Shown here in pieces: positions 7,378 through 15,859 of a stretch of 64,000 nt of DNA. The stretch is from a virus: positions 62,001 through 126,000 of IMG/VR virus record IMGVR_UViG_3300020274_000001; one strand, given 5' to 3'. The notes below the pieces were generated by a model. It was not told the origin of the DNA. It searched no databases and worked only from the letters and a program-made list of their open reading frames with translations. Numbering within the stretch: the first letter of the stretch is position 1; each line of letters begins with the position of its first letter. Position numbers and translations under genes: made by a program.

Positions 7378-7791
7378 ATGACTAACATCGAAATCAACCT
7401 AACACTGGAAGGCGAAGAGGCACTACGTGTTCTACAAGCCATCCTAAACAAAGGAGCAGAAATACCTGTTACCCACACACCTGTGGTGGAGAAAACCGCC
7501 AAACCGGAGACTAATAATTGGACCCACCAGAAAAATACACGGTGGACCGAAAGGCAAATCGATTATCTTTCTTGCATGGTCAGAGACCATTATGCAGAAC
7601 ACGGCTTGATTTCGTTCCGTCATGAAGACCGAATGAAAGTGGAAGCCGAATTCTGGGACCTGTGTGGAGCAATCCGCTCTTGGAAAGGAATGAACGTCAG
7701 AACCTCGATTATGAGGGGCAAAGGCGACAAGCGTTTCTTCCCAGACGGTAAGAAGAAGGTTAAACGTAAGAAAACTCCTAAACGGTCTTGA
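7378..7791 (+). CDS. Shared-module protein with Myb-like segment, 137 aa
   Basis: The N-terminus (NIEINLTLEGEEALRVLQAI) is the same module seen at 6017 and 25933. Residues about 45-110 contain RWTERQIDYLSCMV and spaced tryptophans (FWDLC, SWKG) that weakly resemble a Myb/SANT-type helical domain, then a very basic tail. GTG 7369 is an alternative start; I prefer ATG 7378 because GGGTGATT lies just upstream. It likely binds nucleic acid; this is inference. Confidence 0.5.
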   Translation: MTNIEINLTLEGEEALRVLQAILNKGAEIPVTHTPVVEKTAKPETNNWTHQKNTRWTERQIDYLSCMVRDHYAEHGLISFRHEDRMKVEAEFWDLCGAIRSWKGMNVRTSIMRGKGDKRFFPDGKKKVKRKKTPKRS

Positions 7792-7848
7792 TTGACCATA
7801 GAACCAAACCAAATGGAATGTATTTTACATTATTCGAATGGTTCACAG
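7784..7848 (+). repeat. Junction: stop hairpin + one 44-nt element
   Basis: GGTC-TTGATT-GACC, ATAG, GAACC/GGTTC element (7801-7844, central GTATTTTA), ACAG, ATG 7849. Confidence 0.8.
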
Positions 7849-8109
7849 ATGGCCCTATCGGTTATTGAAAACAACGTCATGAATGCGCAACTGCATTTCA
7901 TGAGAGACATGCTTGAAGTTCAAAAGAACCAAGCAGAGGCAATGGAAAGAATTGCTAATCAACTCGAAGAGATGATGAAGTTCCTACATGGGACTACCAT
8001 CGAACAAGTCGAAAGAAAACGACAACAAATGAAGAAGAAGACTCAAAAGAATGAAACTTCTGAAGTTGAAGCCATGAAGGAATTCATGCAAAAAACAAAA
8101 GAGGCTTAG
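7849..8109 (+). CDS. Coiled-coil protein, 86 aa
   Basis: Almost entirely helical, with heptad-like spacing (HFMRDMLEVQKNQ, MERIANQLEEMMKFL) and a lysine-rich C-terminal half. Function unknown. A frame from 7792 begins within the RNA element and is rejected. Confidence 0.6.
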   Translation: MALSVIENNVMNAQLHFMRDMLEVQKNQAEAMERIANQLEEMMKFLHGTTIEQVERKRQQMKKKTQKNETSEVEAMKEFMQKTKEA

Positions 8110-8119
8110 TCCTCATAGA
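8101..8119 (+). promoter_or_regulatory. Stop-codon hairpin + ATAGA
   Basis: GAGG-CTTAGT-CCTC, ATAG, A, ATG 8120. The TAG stop is in the loop. Confidence 0.7.
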
Positions 8120-9292
8120 ATGAATGCAAACGACATTCAAACCCTCCACGACAAATATAGTGCCTTTACTGGTATTCCTATGGCGGACAGTAAAATGTTC
8201 TACATTGAATACACTGGTATGGGCGACCTTTTCGAAGGTGCACCAGTAGGTGGTCGTGTCGTGAAGGGACTCGAGTTTACATATCGACATGGAGACTTGT
8301 GGATTACTACTCTGTATGAAGAAAGATTCGAACAGAGGAAGTTTCCAAAAAACACGCTTGAGGGCAACTGCCCCGAGTTTATTTGTTCATGGGACGGCAA
8401 TTCCACCATTATGAATGTGGGAAGGTGCGACGTTCTACTCATTTTGCTTGATTTGCGAAATGGAAGACATCACATGACACTACAACACAAAGGTTCAACA
8501 CTTTTCCGACACATGGGAGGAAATTTTACTTGGAACAGTGGTGTAGACACAGAATTCTTGCCGAGGATAGACTTGGAACGGACATGTAGAACATGGGCCG
8601 TTTCTGGTGAACTTGGATTAGAATTGATGCAGAACATTACAGGAGAGGGCACAAGACATGCCCCGTATACTGCTATCATACATGGTAGAGCCTCCAATAT
8701 TGGAGTTTCTTACTATGATGACAACGGCGGAGACTTTGTGGAAACAAAGGCTCTCGCTCAAAGATACGGCTCTAAATATATCGGAAGGACCACTTCGTGG
8801 GACGAGGTTTCTGACACCAGAAGTTTTCTTCTTCACGAAGACCACAGTGTGTGGCACAACAGAAGAAGGATGAACTCGATAAAAATCATGGAACTTCATT
8901 TTCCAAGAAATGATATCGAAACTGCTAACGCAACCTACGACATATTTGGAAACGCAGACAAGAAGCAAGCGTGCGGCTATTCTCTGATTTATGAGAATGG
9001 CGAAATGGAACGCTACCTCTTTATGGCCCCTTTCAAACGAGGCCACCCTCTTAACGAATTTTTGCCAAAAACAAGATTCAAGGAAATCTATATTCCAGAG
9101 CAACTACCGGTTGACTACTGGACATGGGTATCCGAAGTAATTCAAGGAGACGATGAATTGAACAAAGAAGAAAAACAAATGGTTGGTAAGTGGTTTACAG
9201 GCTACATTACCAATATGATTCGTAAGGGAAAACAACCCTCTGACGAAGAAATCGAGTTTGCTAAAAGACTCGGCGTTTACAAAGGAGAATAA
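8120..9292 (+). CDS. Hypothetical protein, 390 aa
   Basis: One of the larger array proteins, with no domain I recognise. The first two thirds look beta-rich (VVKGLEFTYRHGDLWITTLY; HHMTLQHKGSTLFRH) and the C-terminal 60 residues helical. No signal peptide or membrane segment is evident. Confidence 0.65.
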   Translation: MNANDIQTLHDKYSAFTGIPMADSKMFYIEYTGMGDLFEGAPVGGRVVKGLEFTYRHGDLWITTLYEERFEQRKFPKNTLEGNCPEFICSWDGNSTIMNVGRCDVLLILLDLRNGRHHMTLQHKGSTLFRHMGGNFTWNSGVDTEFLPRIDLERTCRTWAVSGELGLELMQNITGEGTRHAPYTAIIHGRASNIGVSYYDDNGGDFVETKALAQRYGSKYIGRTTSWDEVSDTRSFLLHEDHSVWHNRRRMNSIKIMELHFPRNDIETANATYDIFGNADKKQACGYSLIYENGEMERYLFMAPFKRGHPLNEFLPKTRFKEIYIPEQLPVDYWTWVSEVIQGDDELNKEEKQMVGKWFTGYITNMIRKGKQPSDEEIEFAKRLGVYKGE

Positions 9293-9301
9293 TCTCCATA
9301 G
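9284..9301 (+). promoter_or_regulatory. Stop-codon hairpin + ATAG
   Basis: GGAGA-ATAA-TCTCC, ATAG, ATG 9302. The TAA stop is in the loop. Confidence 0.75.
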
Positions 9302-9919
9302 ATGGCAATAGACCACGAATCACAAATGCCTTGGAGGGATAGTGACATTAAGGAGTTGGATAAAAAATTCCATACCATGTTCGCATTTCCCAAGGTATTT
9401 TCAGAGTTGAACCAACTGTCCAACTCTAAAGTGAAATTCGAGATTAAACTGCACATCATGCGCCTTTTGCAAGAAATTGTAATACAATTTGAAAACGAAG
9501 ACAAAAGAGCGAGTCAAGAAGCCAACCGGCACTTTGCTTGGGCATTTTTGCCTATTGCAACGGGTTGGAGGCGACTCGCTGAAAGTGATTTTAAGAAAGA
9601 AGATGACGGAAATCTCCAGATTCTAAGTAATAATACACATCACTTGGGAACCATGATGTATCAATTTGGGGCAATGAACTTTAGTTTGTTGACACTCATA
9701 TCTCGAAGCCCGTATGGTAAAGAATACCAAAACAGATATCATCGCAACCTAATGACGATGATAGACCATATGGGAGCGCAAATACCTCAAAAGGTAAACA
9801 CTTGCGCTAAAACTAAGATTTTTTGGAAGACAGAAAATATGGGCCTTGGAAATCAGAATGCGGAGGAACCTCTCATTCATATTCTTGAGGCATTGTTCAG
9901 AGGTATCCGATATGGTTGA
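9302..9919 (+). CDS. Hypothetical protein, 205 aa
   Basis: Unrecognised all-helical protein. Its 3' end overlaps the next gene as ATG-GT-TGA, so the two are probably translationally coupled. This is one of only a few junctions in the array with no hairpin. Confidence 0.6.
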   Translation: MAIDHESQMPWRDSDIKELDKKFHTMFAFPKVFSELNQLSNSKVKFEIKLHIMRLLQEIVIQFENEDKRASQEANRHFAWAFLPIATGWRRLAESDFKKEDDGNLQILSNNTHHLGTMMYQFGAMNFSLLTLISRSPYGKEYQNRYHRNLMTMIDHMGAQIPQKVNTCAKTKIFWKTENMGLGNQNAEEPLIHILEALFRGIRYG

Positions 9920-10457
9920 CCGCAAATGGTTGAAATACCGAATCCGAGACGAAGACGTTTCCGGAGATGGTGCCTTCCGAAACAAAACATATTCTCTAAG
10001 CGATGGTAGTGAAATGCCGCTATCAAAAGAAGAATGCATGGTAATGATTGTTAGCAGACCTTTCTGCTTGATGTTAGAAAACACATACAATTGCGCCACT
10101 GTTCGATTTTCTTGGGAAGACACGAAGGACATAATCCATCACGGAATACTTGCCTATCGTGTTGATTGGGATTGGAAATACATTCCAGACCACTACACCA
10201 AGCATGAAGACGAACTGTATTACGTCTTCTTGGACCCGGCACAGATATCAATTGATATCTTGGAAGACGTTCTTGGCAACAAAGCATACAGGAACGTTCA
10301 CACTACTACTCTAAAGCAAATCGTTAGTCATATGGAACTGCATGTCGCTTCAGACGGCAAGTTCAGAACGCAACCTTCTGCCATTATGGCAACAGTTGCA
10401 ATGGCTATCGGTATCCAAGAAATGGAAATCGCACAAGTAGTGCGTAACGAGGATTAA
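9912..10457 (+). CDS. Hypothetical protein, 181 aa
   Basis: Unrecognised protein. The start ATG 9912 overlaps the stop of the upstream gene by 8 nt; a longer frame from 9846 would overlap it more and is less likely. The TAA stop is in the loop of a GAGGA/TCCTC hairpin. Confidence 0.6.
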   Translation: MVDRKWLKYRIRDEDVSGDGAFRNKTYSLSDGSEMPLSKEECMVMIVSRPFCLMLENTYNCATVRFSWEDTKDIIHHGILAYRVDWDWKYIPDHYTKHEDELYYVFLDPAQISIDILEDVLGNKAYRNVHTTTLKQIVSHMELHVASDGKFRTQPSAIMATVAMAIGIQEMEIAQVVRNED

Positions 10458-10513
10458 TCCTCATAGAACCGAACCACATCGAGTGAAATGCAATTATGAT
10501 GAATGGTTCACAG
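10449..10513 (+). repeat. Junction: stop hairpin + one 44-nt element
   Basis: GAGGA-TTAA-TCCTC, ATAG, GAACC/GGTTC element (10466-10509, central GAAATGCA; inner CATC/GATG may also pair), ACAG, ATG 10514. Confidence 0.8.
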
Positions 10514-10807
10514 ATGGAGCAAAATGCTACCAGCAACGTAGAAGAGCAAGAACCGTCATTCTCACTAAGAGAAGGCGTGCTTTTCTTCCAAGGGAAGATT
10601 CGTGAAACGACTGTTCTCAATAGCGGAGATAACATCCAAGTATGGACAAATGACCGCCGCCGGTCGGGAGAAAATCCTGCAACCGGTAAACCATATCAAG
10701 ACCCAGAACTCTATGTCAAGGTCTTGTCAAAGGAACAACAAGAGAAAGGCAATTTTGCCTCTCGGGTTATTTCTGGACTATGGTCTCGACTTAAACGTCA
10801 AAATTAA
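10514..10807 (+). CDS. Hypothetical protein, 97 aa
   Basis: Small protein with a predicted beta-rich centre (VLFFQGKIRETTVLNSGDNI) and a polar N-terminus. No recognised family. Possibly OB-like, but that is a guess. Confidence 0.55.
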   Translation: MEQNATSNVEEQEPSFSLREGVLFFQGKIRETTVLNSGDNIQVWTNDRRRSGENPATGKPYQDPELYVKVLSKEQQEKGNFASRVISGLWSRLKRQN

Positions 10808-10811
10808 AAAC

Positions 10812-10839
10812 GGTCGCCGATGAGTGACCATAGGATAAC
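10812..10839 (+). promoter_or_regulatory. Hairpin + ATAG with longer gap to ATG
   Basis: GGTC/GACC stem (10812-10829), ATAG, then GATAAC before ATG 10840. The six-base gap is longer than usual in the array. Confidence 0.6.
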
Positions 10840-11793
10840 ATGACTAAAGATATAGTCAACGGTTTTGGATTCGTCGTTCTCGAGGTTTCCAAAGATGTAA
10901 GGCGGGTAAAAACCAGTGCCTTATTTGATAATCCGAACAGAGGATACAAAGCAAATCCAAAATGGAGCCATTTCATAAAAGGTGTAAGCCCGTCAAAGGT
11001 TTGGACCGACATCGGTGGCCCTGCGACGGTAATATTTCAGTTGAATAACTATGTTGTCACAAAAGGCAACAGAATGGTTCCCTGTATTGTTTCAGTCGAC
11101 AGAAGCCTAACCAACAGCGGAGATTCTGTCGGTGGGTGGAAGATATTTGGCTTTGTTAGGTTCACAATAGAATTTGAAGGTAAGACTTTCAAGAAGTGGG
11201 CCATGGTTCATGGTGGATGGGGAGATAACAAACTCATCTCATACAAGTGGGCCGACGCTGTTCAAAGCGCACAGTGTTCAAAAATTACGAGAAATGTGAA
11301 TCACAAAACACATCTCATTGCACCAAAGGAAAGTGGAAACCCCGGAGCCAATCTGGTCCCAAGGGCTACTGACTTGGTGAAAGAACCTGTGCAGAAAGCG
11401 ACTTTCGTTGCAGAAAGTAAGCGTAAATCTCTCGGAATGAAGAGAGTAAAAGCAGGCAACAGAACGTTTGTCAAAATCAGCGACGCTGATAGACTAATTG
11501 ATGTCGAAGCAGGCAACATGTCTAAATTGATGGTTCCGGGTTTCCAAAGCCCGGTATTCAATGTAAGGTCGACAACTACGTTCAGAGAAGACAAAGATGA
11601 CAACAAAGTCTTCTCTCTAACTGCTGGAAGATGGATGTGCGAACAAGGTGAAGGAACCTATCAGAACATCGAAATCTTCGACATTGCGTTTGGAGCCGCT
11701 CACCGTGCATCGGTGTCCGTGGCTTCTACCCCTGCAAAGAAAGATATTCAGAAGAAGCGTTTCAAGAACAAGAACGTATTCCGAAGACTGTGA
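10840..11793 (+). CDS. Hypothetical protein, 317 aa
   Basis: No recognised domain. The N-terminal 150 residues look beta-rich, the centre is polar and basic (AESKRKSLGMKRVKAGN), and the C-terminus ends in a very basic KKRFKNKNVFRR tail that suggests nucleic-acid contact. Confidence 0.65.
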   Translation: MTKDIVNGFGFVVLEVSKDVRRVKTSALFDNPNRGYKANPKWSHFIKGVSPSKVWTDIGGPATVIFQLNNYVVTKGNRMVPCIVSVDRSLTNSGDSVGGWKIFGFVRFTIEFEGKTFKKWAMVHGGWGDNKLISYKWADAVQSAQCSKITRNVNHKTHLIAPKESGNPGANLVPRATDLVKEPVQKATFVAESKRKSLGMKRVKAGNRTFVKISDADRLIDVEAGNMSKLMVPGFQSPVFNVRSTTTFREDKDDNKVFSLTAGRWMCEQGEGTYQNIEIFDIAFGAAHRASVSVASTPAKKDIQKKRFKNKNVFRRL

Positions 11794-11794
11794 A

Positions 11795-11903
11795 GGCCAA
11801 GTGGCCATAGAGCGAAACAGGGTATGCGAAATACATGATGGATGAACGCTCATAGAACCAAACCCAACGAAACTGAAATACAAGTAAGTCGTATGGTTCA
11901 CAG
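11795..11903 (+). repeat. Junction: hairpin + two elements
   Basis: GGCC-AAGT-GGCC, ATAG, GAGCG/CGCTC element (11810-11851), ATAG, GAACC/GGTTC element (11855-11899), ACAG, ATG 11904. The GAGCG/CGCTC stem is a compensatory variant of GAGCA/TGCTC. Confidence 0.8.
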
Positions 11904-12119
11904 ATGACCAAGAAAATATGGTCTTGCGATGTTATACTCCACTACAAAATATTGGGGTATGACGATAAGACATTCTTGAAGAAGAAGTTTGAGAATGTCA
12001 TGGGAAGCAACCCAAATGAGTGCTACGGTAAAGCCGTAGAGATGCTCAAAGAACAATTCAAAGAAGAGGAAGGTCTCGAAATACTCGGAGGCTCTGCTTC
12101 TTTCAATTTCGAGGAATAG
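11904..12119 (+). CDS. Hypothetical protein, 71 aa
   Basis: Small alpha/beta protein, not recognised. Start after ACAG; stop TAG in the loop of the next hairpin. Confidence 0.6.
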   Translation: MTKKIWSCDVILHYKILGYDDKTFLKKKFENVMGSNPNECYGKAVEMLKEQFKEEEGLEILGGSASFNFEE

Positions 12120-12175
12120 TCCTCATAGAACCGAAACATGGTGCGAGAATTATAGCCGGCGCGTATGGTTCACAG
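12111..12175 (+). repeat. Junction: stop hairpin + one 44-nt element
   Basis: GAGG-AATAGT-CCTC, ATAG, GAACC/GGTTC element (12128-12171, central GAATTATA), ACAG, ATG 12176. Confidence 0.8.
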
Positions 12176-12628
12176 ATGACACAGAGCGACTGTGACACAA
12201 ACTGTCTTGACTGCTATTGTCAAGATTGTGGAGAACCTTGGCCAGAAGGGTCAGAGTTCAAACTAAGCGAAGGCTGTAAAGCCTACAAAGGTAAATTTTA
12301 CATCGAGCGAGAATGCTCTAAATGCGTTACCTCTGTCTCCATCCTTTGGTATGATAGAGAGTATGATAAGCAATCTTATGATAAGATGAGAAGCAAACTT
12401 GAACGACTTGAAAGAGACTACTACGTTGGTTGGGTAAACATACCAAAAGACGATAGTAGCGACACAGAAAGATGTCGGGTTCTAAAAGCACGATGCAAAC
12501 AGTGCAACACACATTTCATTGAGTTAGAAAGAAATCAAGAAATCGTTATGTGTGCTGGTTGTGAATTGATGCCACGAAAGCACCTCGTCATGGAAGACGG
12601 GGCGTGGCTTACTGACGCTTGGACTTAA
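12176..12628 (+). CDS. Multi-zinc-ribbon protein, 150 aa
   Basis: Cysteine pairs CYCQDC (near 13-18), CSKC (near 48), CKQC (near 107) and CAGC (near 126) suggest two zinc ribbons separated by a helical stretch (KMRSKLERLERDYY). No specific family recognised; it probably binds nucleic acid or acts as an adaptor. Confidence 0.6.
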   Translation: MTQSDCDTNCLDCYCQDCGEPWPEGSEFKLSEGCKAYKGKFYIERECSKCVTSVSILWYDREYDKQSYDKMRSKLERLERDYYVGWVNIPKDDSSDTERCRVLKARCKQCNTHFIELERNQEIVMCAGCELMPRKHLVMEDGAWLTDAWT

Positions 12629-12637
12629 TGTCCTTAG
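12621..12637 (+). promoter_or_regulatory. Stop-codon hairpin + TTAG
   Basis: GGAC-TTAAT-GTCC, TTAG, ATG 12638. Confidence 0.75.
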
Positions 12638-14023
12638 ATGTCTGAAGAGACTCAAAACAACTCTCCGAGTAACGACTCGGGGGGATATGTATCCTCCAAT
12701 GCGAGGAATACAACAGTAGCGATGCTCGGGCACATGGTCACACTAAAGATGGCCGAGAAAGCAGATTGCGCATATTCAAATGATTTTGAATCAGCAGTCG
12801 AGCAAGCAAAGAGCATCGGTCTTGGGCGCAAACACCTTGCGATACCACGTTTTGGAAGTGACGCATTCCGTGTCGCTCTAAGAACACTCAAGACGAACCC
12901 ACATGAGGTAACAGTGCCTCTTGACCAAGGGATAGCCTACGACAATATGCGTTGCAAAGTATGGTATGATACTGTGAACATGGGTAGAGAATACGTTGTT
13001 CGCAGACACACTACTGGCCTTGTAAACGGCAAAGAAGAACACGATATGGACAAATTGTATCGTGTCTCGTATCGGGCGGCAAGCGGAGACGTGATTGCCC
13101 GAACACATCACAGAGCATACGTGAAGCGTGCTTGGGAAGGGGCAGAGTCCTTGACCGAAGCAGAGCAAGCGGCTCTTGATAGTGACAACGGTGTTGATAA
13201 TATCGAGATTGAACCTTATGACGAAGGTAACGTTATCGATATGTCAACAATGCAGAAATTCTTGGAGGCTGTAAGAGGTCGATACCAAGAGGAGTGCACC
13301 CGTATTGATACGAGAAGGTGGCGGATACAAATCCGTAAGATTCTGGATAAAGAACTGAATGCGATTCCGTTTACTGCGGTTCGCGGTGCGGTTATCATTC
13401 CAGACACCAGAAGTAGTGAAGAAGCCAAAGATGCAGACGGAAAGCGAACCTCTCCGCCGTATCTTGACACACTTGACGCACTGAACACACTGATGTATTG
13501 GTTCGGAACAGGGGCAACCCTTACTACCGGAACAGTGCAGTTTGAAGATGAAGTGATTCCGGGTCTTGACCCAGAAGAAACCGAAGATAATACAGTCGTA
13601 GCAACGATTGTTGAAAACGTTCAAAATCTCAATGTTTCGCCTTGTCAGATGACCGTAATGGGATACATCGACGACGCGGCTCAAAGAGCGGACCTTGAAA
13701 GAGAGATGACTCATCACGTCAACGAGAAGTTGAATGAGTATCTTAACGAGTTTACTAACACCTTGTCTCGTCTTAATGACGACGACCAAGAGGACGTAAA
13801 CAAAGCAATCAGAAAGTTCGCCAAGCGCAAAGAAAAGATGCAGAGTATGCTGAAGTTCTATTGTGGCGGAGATTTCGTAAACAACGTCGGTATTGACTCC
13901 ACCATTGGAGGAGATGACCGTCTTTCGGGATTGAGAACACGAATTAACAACCTTGGTTCTGGAACAGGAATCAATGTTAACGGACTTCGTGAACTCGTCG
14001 ACTTCGAACAATCGGACCAATGA
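12638..14023 (+). CDS. Hypothetical protein, 461 aa
   Basis: Large array protein with a polar N-terminus, a central region containing VRGAVIIPDTRSS followed by a repeated beta/alpha stretch, and a helical C-terminal third (LEREMTHHVNEKLNEYLNEF). The layout loosely recalls phage DUF6744-type proteins, but I do not consider that secure. Function unknown. Confidence 0.6.
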   Translation: MSEETQNNSPSNDSGGYVSSNARNTTVAMLGHMVTLKMAEKADCAYSNDFESAVEQAKSIGLGRKHLAIPRFGSDAFRVALRTLKTNPHEVTVPLDQGIAYDNMRCKVWYDTVNMGREYVVRRHTTGLVNGKEEHDMDKLYRVSYRAASGDVIARTHHRAYVKRAWEGAESLTEAEQAALDSDNGVDNIEIEPYDEGNVIDMSTMQKFLEAVRGRYQEECTRIDTRRWRIQIRKILDKELNAIPFTAVRGAVIIPDTRSSEEAKDADGKRTSPPYLDTLDALNTLMYWFGTGATLTTGTVQFEDEVIPGLDPEETEDNTVVATIVENVQNLNVSPCQMTVMGYIDDAAQRADLEREMTHHVNEKLNEYLNEFTNTLSRLNDDDQEDVNKAIRKFAKRKEKMQSMLKFYCGGDFVNNVGIDSTIGGDDRLSGLRTRINNLGSGTGINVNGLRELVDFEQSDQ

Positions 14024-14032
14024 GGTCCATAG
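14014..14032 (+). promoter_or_regulatory. Stop-codon hairpin + ATAG
   Basis: GGACC-AATGA-GGTCC, ATAG, ATG 14033. The TGA stop is in the loop. Confidence 0.75.
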
Positions 14033-14422
14033 ATGTCTACTCAAGACAGAATCAAACGCCCTAACGGGGCGGAATGGGACACGGTGAAGTTCGCCTGTCC
14101 CAATTGTGGAGCGACACGACATTTCGCATTCCACATGATTGATGACGAGCAACATTTCGTGATGAAGTGTCATAACATGATTGCAACATACATGATTTGC
14201 ACATGGCAATCAGAACGCTACACTCACCTCCCATCTGATGTGGAGGCACCAGAATGGCCGTTTGAGCCTGTCGTAGACGACACTCAAACAGTCGAAGTGC
14301 TCGTTCCTATCGATGACGATGGGAAGATTATAGCGGAAGTTGCAGACTTCCGTGGAAAAGATTGTGACGTTGTTCTTCCAGAAGTCGCCAATTCGCTTGG
14401 CAACATAACAGAAGAACGCTGA
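14033..14422 (+). CDS. Possible zinc-binding protein, 129 aa
   Basis: FACPNCGATRHFAFHM near residue 22 is half of a zinc ribbon, with further cysteines in MKCHNM and MICTW that may complete the site. The C-terminal half is acidic. Function unknown. Confidence 0.55.
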   Translation: MSTQDRIKRPNGAEWDTVKFACPNCGATRHFAFHMIDDEQHFVMKCHNMIATYMICTWQSERYTHLPSDVEAPEWPFEPVVDDTQTVEVLVPIDDDGKIIAEVADFRGKDCDVVLPEVANSLGNITEER

Positions 14423-14423
14423 C

Positions 14424-14499
14424 GGCCTTACGGCCATAGGAGAGGAGGGCTATGATAATAACCGATGACGATTGGGTCATGGTGCCATAATCTCCCCAG
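14424..14499 (+). promoter_or_regulatory. GGCC hairpin + atypical element with possible 12-codon leader ORF
   Basis: GGCC-TTAC-GGCC and ATAG, then an atypical element closed by GGAGA (14439) and TCTCC (14491), ending CCCAG directly before ATG 14500. Inside lies a 12-codon frame (14452-14490, MIITDDDWVMVP) preceded by GGAGGGC, a Shine-Dalgarno-like sequence. It may be a leader peptide or coincidence. Confidence 0.45.
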
Positions 14500-14994
14500 A
14501 TGTCAAACGAAAGGATTGACCTTAATCAGTTTGAAGCAATAACCAAAGGAAAATGGGAAGTGATTAACCTTCCCGGCGGAGGAATTGACATTGGCGTTAG
14601 ATACACTAACCATGGACATAAGCCAATAGTCAACTTCACCCAGCGCATGGGAGAGCAAGTCAGCAAAATCGAACGCGATGTTGCAGACATGAACGCTATT
14701 GCCGCAGTTCCCGAACTAATTGCTGAACTGAAAGACTTGAGGTGGAAACACATGCAAGTCCTAAGAGAGAGAAAAGACTTGCGAGACGAAGGTCTTCGCT
14801 TGGCTAAGAAACTTGATTCCGAACGAAATCGGATAGAGACTCTTATCGACGCTTTGCGATTTATACGAGATGACTTGAACGAGGCAATCGCTCAAGGACA
14901 TCTGCCAATCACATCTACGAATGGGATTGATGCTACGAAGATTCGTAACTTCGCAAACGGATGCTACACGTTGAGTAGCAACTCTCGGTCTTAA
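14500..14994 (+). CDS. Ead/Ea22-like phage protein, 164 aa
   Basis: The pattern of an N-terminal beta segment (GKWEVINLPGGGIDIGV), then VADMNAIAAVPELIAELKDL and a long coiled-coil helix, resembles Ead/Ea22-type accessory proteins of phages, in which an 'AIAAxPELL' stretch precedes a coiled coil. Their role is unknown. Confidence 0.45.
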   Translation: MSNERIDLNQFEAITKGKWEVINLPGGGIDIGVRYTNHGHKPIVNFTQRMGEQVSKIERDVADMNAIAAVPELIAELKDLRWKHMQVLRERKDLRDEGLRLAKKLDSERNRIETLIDALRFIRDDLNEAIAQGHLPITSTNGIDATKIRNFANGCYTLSSNSRS

Positions 14995-15003
14995 CGGCCA
15001 TAG
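14987..15003 (+). promoter_or_regulatory. Stop-codon hairpin + ATAG
   Basis: GGTC-TTAAC-GGCC (with a G-T pair), ATAG, ATG 15004. The TAA stop is in the loop. Confidence 0.7.
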
Positions 15004-15186
15004 ATGGACATAATGGGTATCATCATGTTAGTGCTAACATACACGCTGATAGGCTTCGGCTTTGCGTGTGGTTTCGCACTATTCCGTTGGGTTTCCGCCA
15101 AAAGAAAATCCAACAAAAAAAAGAAATCTGGTTCGACTGCTCCCCAAGAATCACAATGGGAGAGAATAAGAAACCGGATTCCTTAG
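15004..15186 (+). CDS. Single-pass membrane protein, 60 aa
   Basis: An N-terminal hydrophobic segment (about residues 4-28, IIMLVLTYTLIGFGFACGFA) followed by a basic cytosolic-type tail (KRKSNKKKKSG). It is the last gene before the large non-coding region. Function unknown. Confidence 0.65.
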   Translation: MDIMGIIMLVLTYTLIGFGFACGFALFRWVSAKRKSNKKKKSGSTAPQESQWERIRNRIP

Positions 15187-15201
15187 AGCACTTGCTCATA
15201 G
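15186..15201 (+). promoter_or_regulatory. Stop hairpin + ATAG with no following gene
   Basis: GAGCA-CT-TGCTC followed by ATAG. No ATG follows; instead the 1.3-kb non-coding region begins. Confidence 0.65.
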
Positions 15202-15492
15202 GACGCTGAACCAAGGAAAACGAGGGCGCAAGCCCGATGACCTTGATTCGCAATCGCACGCTCGCGTCAAGAACGAGCGGCGACATAAAACGCAAAAATA
15301 CACGCATTCGCGCTCACGTGCGATTGCGAATACAGTTGCAATGAAAAAAAAAGTGAAAGGAGAATATAGGTGCGGCACTCTGCGTGCTGACCAATTCTGC
15401 TTGCTGGGAACTGTTGGACAATGGTCCACACGGTCCGTGTGAAGCAGCACTGGAGGCGATGTATTATGGCTATCGAGCCATCATCGCTGACA
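15202..15492 (+). ncRNA. Non-coding region with 14-bp perfect inverted repeat
   Basis: No gene is visible. Perfect 14-bp arms TTCGCAATCGCACG (15247-15260) and its complement (15317-15330) enclose about 56 nt with a smaller GCTCG/CGAGC hairpin. The outer arm is followed by TACAG, echoing the ACAG that follows stems elsewhere. An A9 run lies at about 15344. An ACACGG/CCGTGT hairpin follows at about 15428. Confidence 0.5.
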
Positions 15493-15504
15493 AACATATT
15501 CTAT
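15493..15504 (+). promoter_or_regulatory. AACATATTCTAT motif, copy 2
   Basis: Preceded by CTGACA. Followed within 20 nt by an ACTTCC-ACT-GGAAGT hairpin. Confidence 0.45.
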
Positions 15505-15649
15505 CACAGATGGATACTTCCACTGGAAGTTCCGGAATCATTGCCCAACCTTGCGTTCACTAATCTGAGGTCTGGGAAATATTTCCCCCGACCGGTCGAC
15601 CGATGGAATTCTTCTTTACAGGTGTTCCATGGTGGCTAATTAGTGATGA
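15505..15649 (+). ncRNA. Candidate small RNA module 1
   Basis: Begins after the motif and holds the ACTTCC/GGAAGT hairpin and further GC-rich inverted segments (GGGAAATATTTCCC and CGACCGGTCG). No coding potential is apparent; a 72-codon frame across it lacks any start signal. Confidence 0.4.
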
Positions 15650-15661
15650 AACATATTCTAA
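15650..15661 (+). promoter_or_regulatory. AACATATTCTAA motif, copy 3
   Basis: Exact match to the motif before the AAA+ gene, preceded by GTGATGA. 157 bp after the previous copy. Confidence 0.5.
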
Positions 15662-15847
15662 CACGAATGTGCCCTCAGTAAGTAGAGACTACTCAACTTG
15701 CGTTGCAAGAAGATGTCAAATTTGACAAAAATCTTGGGACTGAAAATGAGAGAGCGCATTCAATACCCAATCACACCGCTACTCATTGCAGAGTAGTTCG
15801 GAGAAAACCCAGAGCAATCTGGAGTATACTCAGGGGATTGGCGATAG
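15662..15847 (+). ncRNA. Candidate small RNA module 2
   Basis: Contains the hairpins AGTAG-AGA-CTACT and CTTGC-GTT-GCAAG and the palindromes TCAAATTTGA and GAGTATACTC. No ORF. Confidence 0.4.
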
Positions 15848-15859
15848 AACATAGTCTAA
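15848..15859 (+). promoter_or_regulatory. AACATAGTCTAA motif, copy 4
   Basis: One mismatch to the consensus; 198 bp after the previous copy. Confidence 0.4.
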
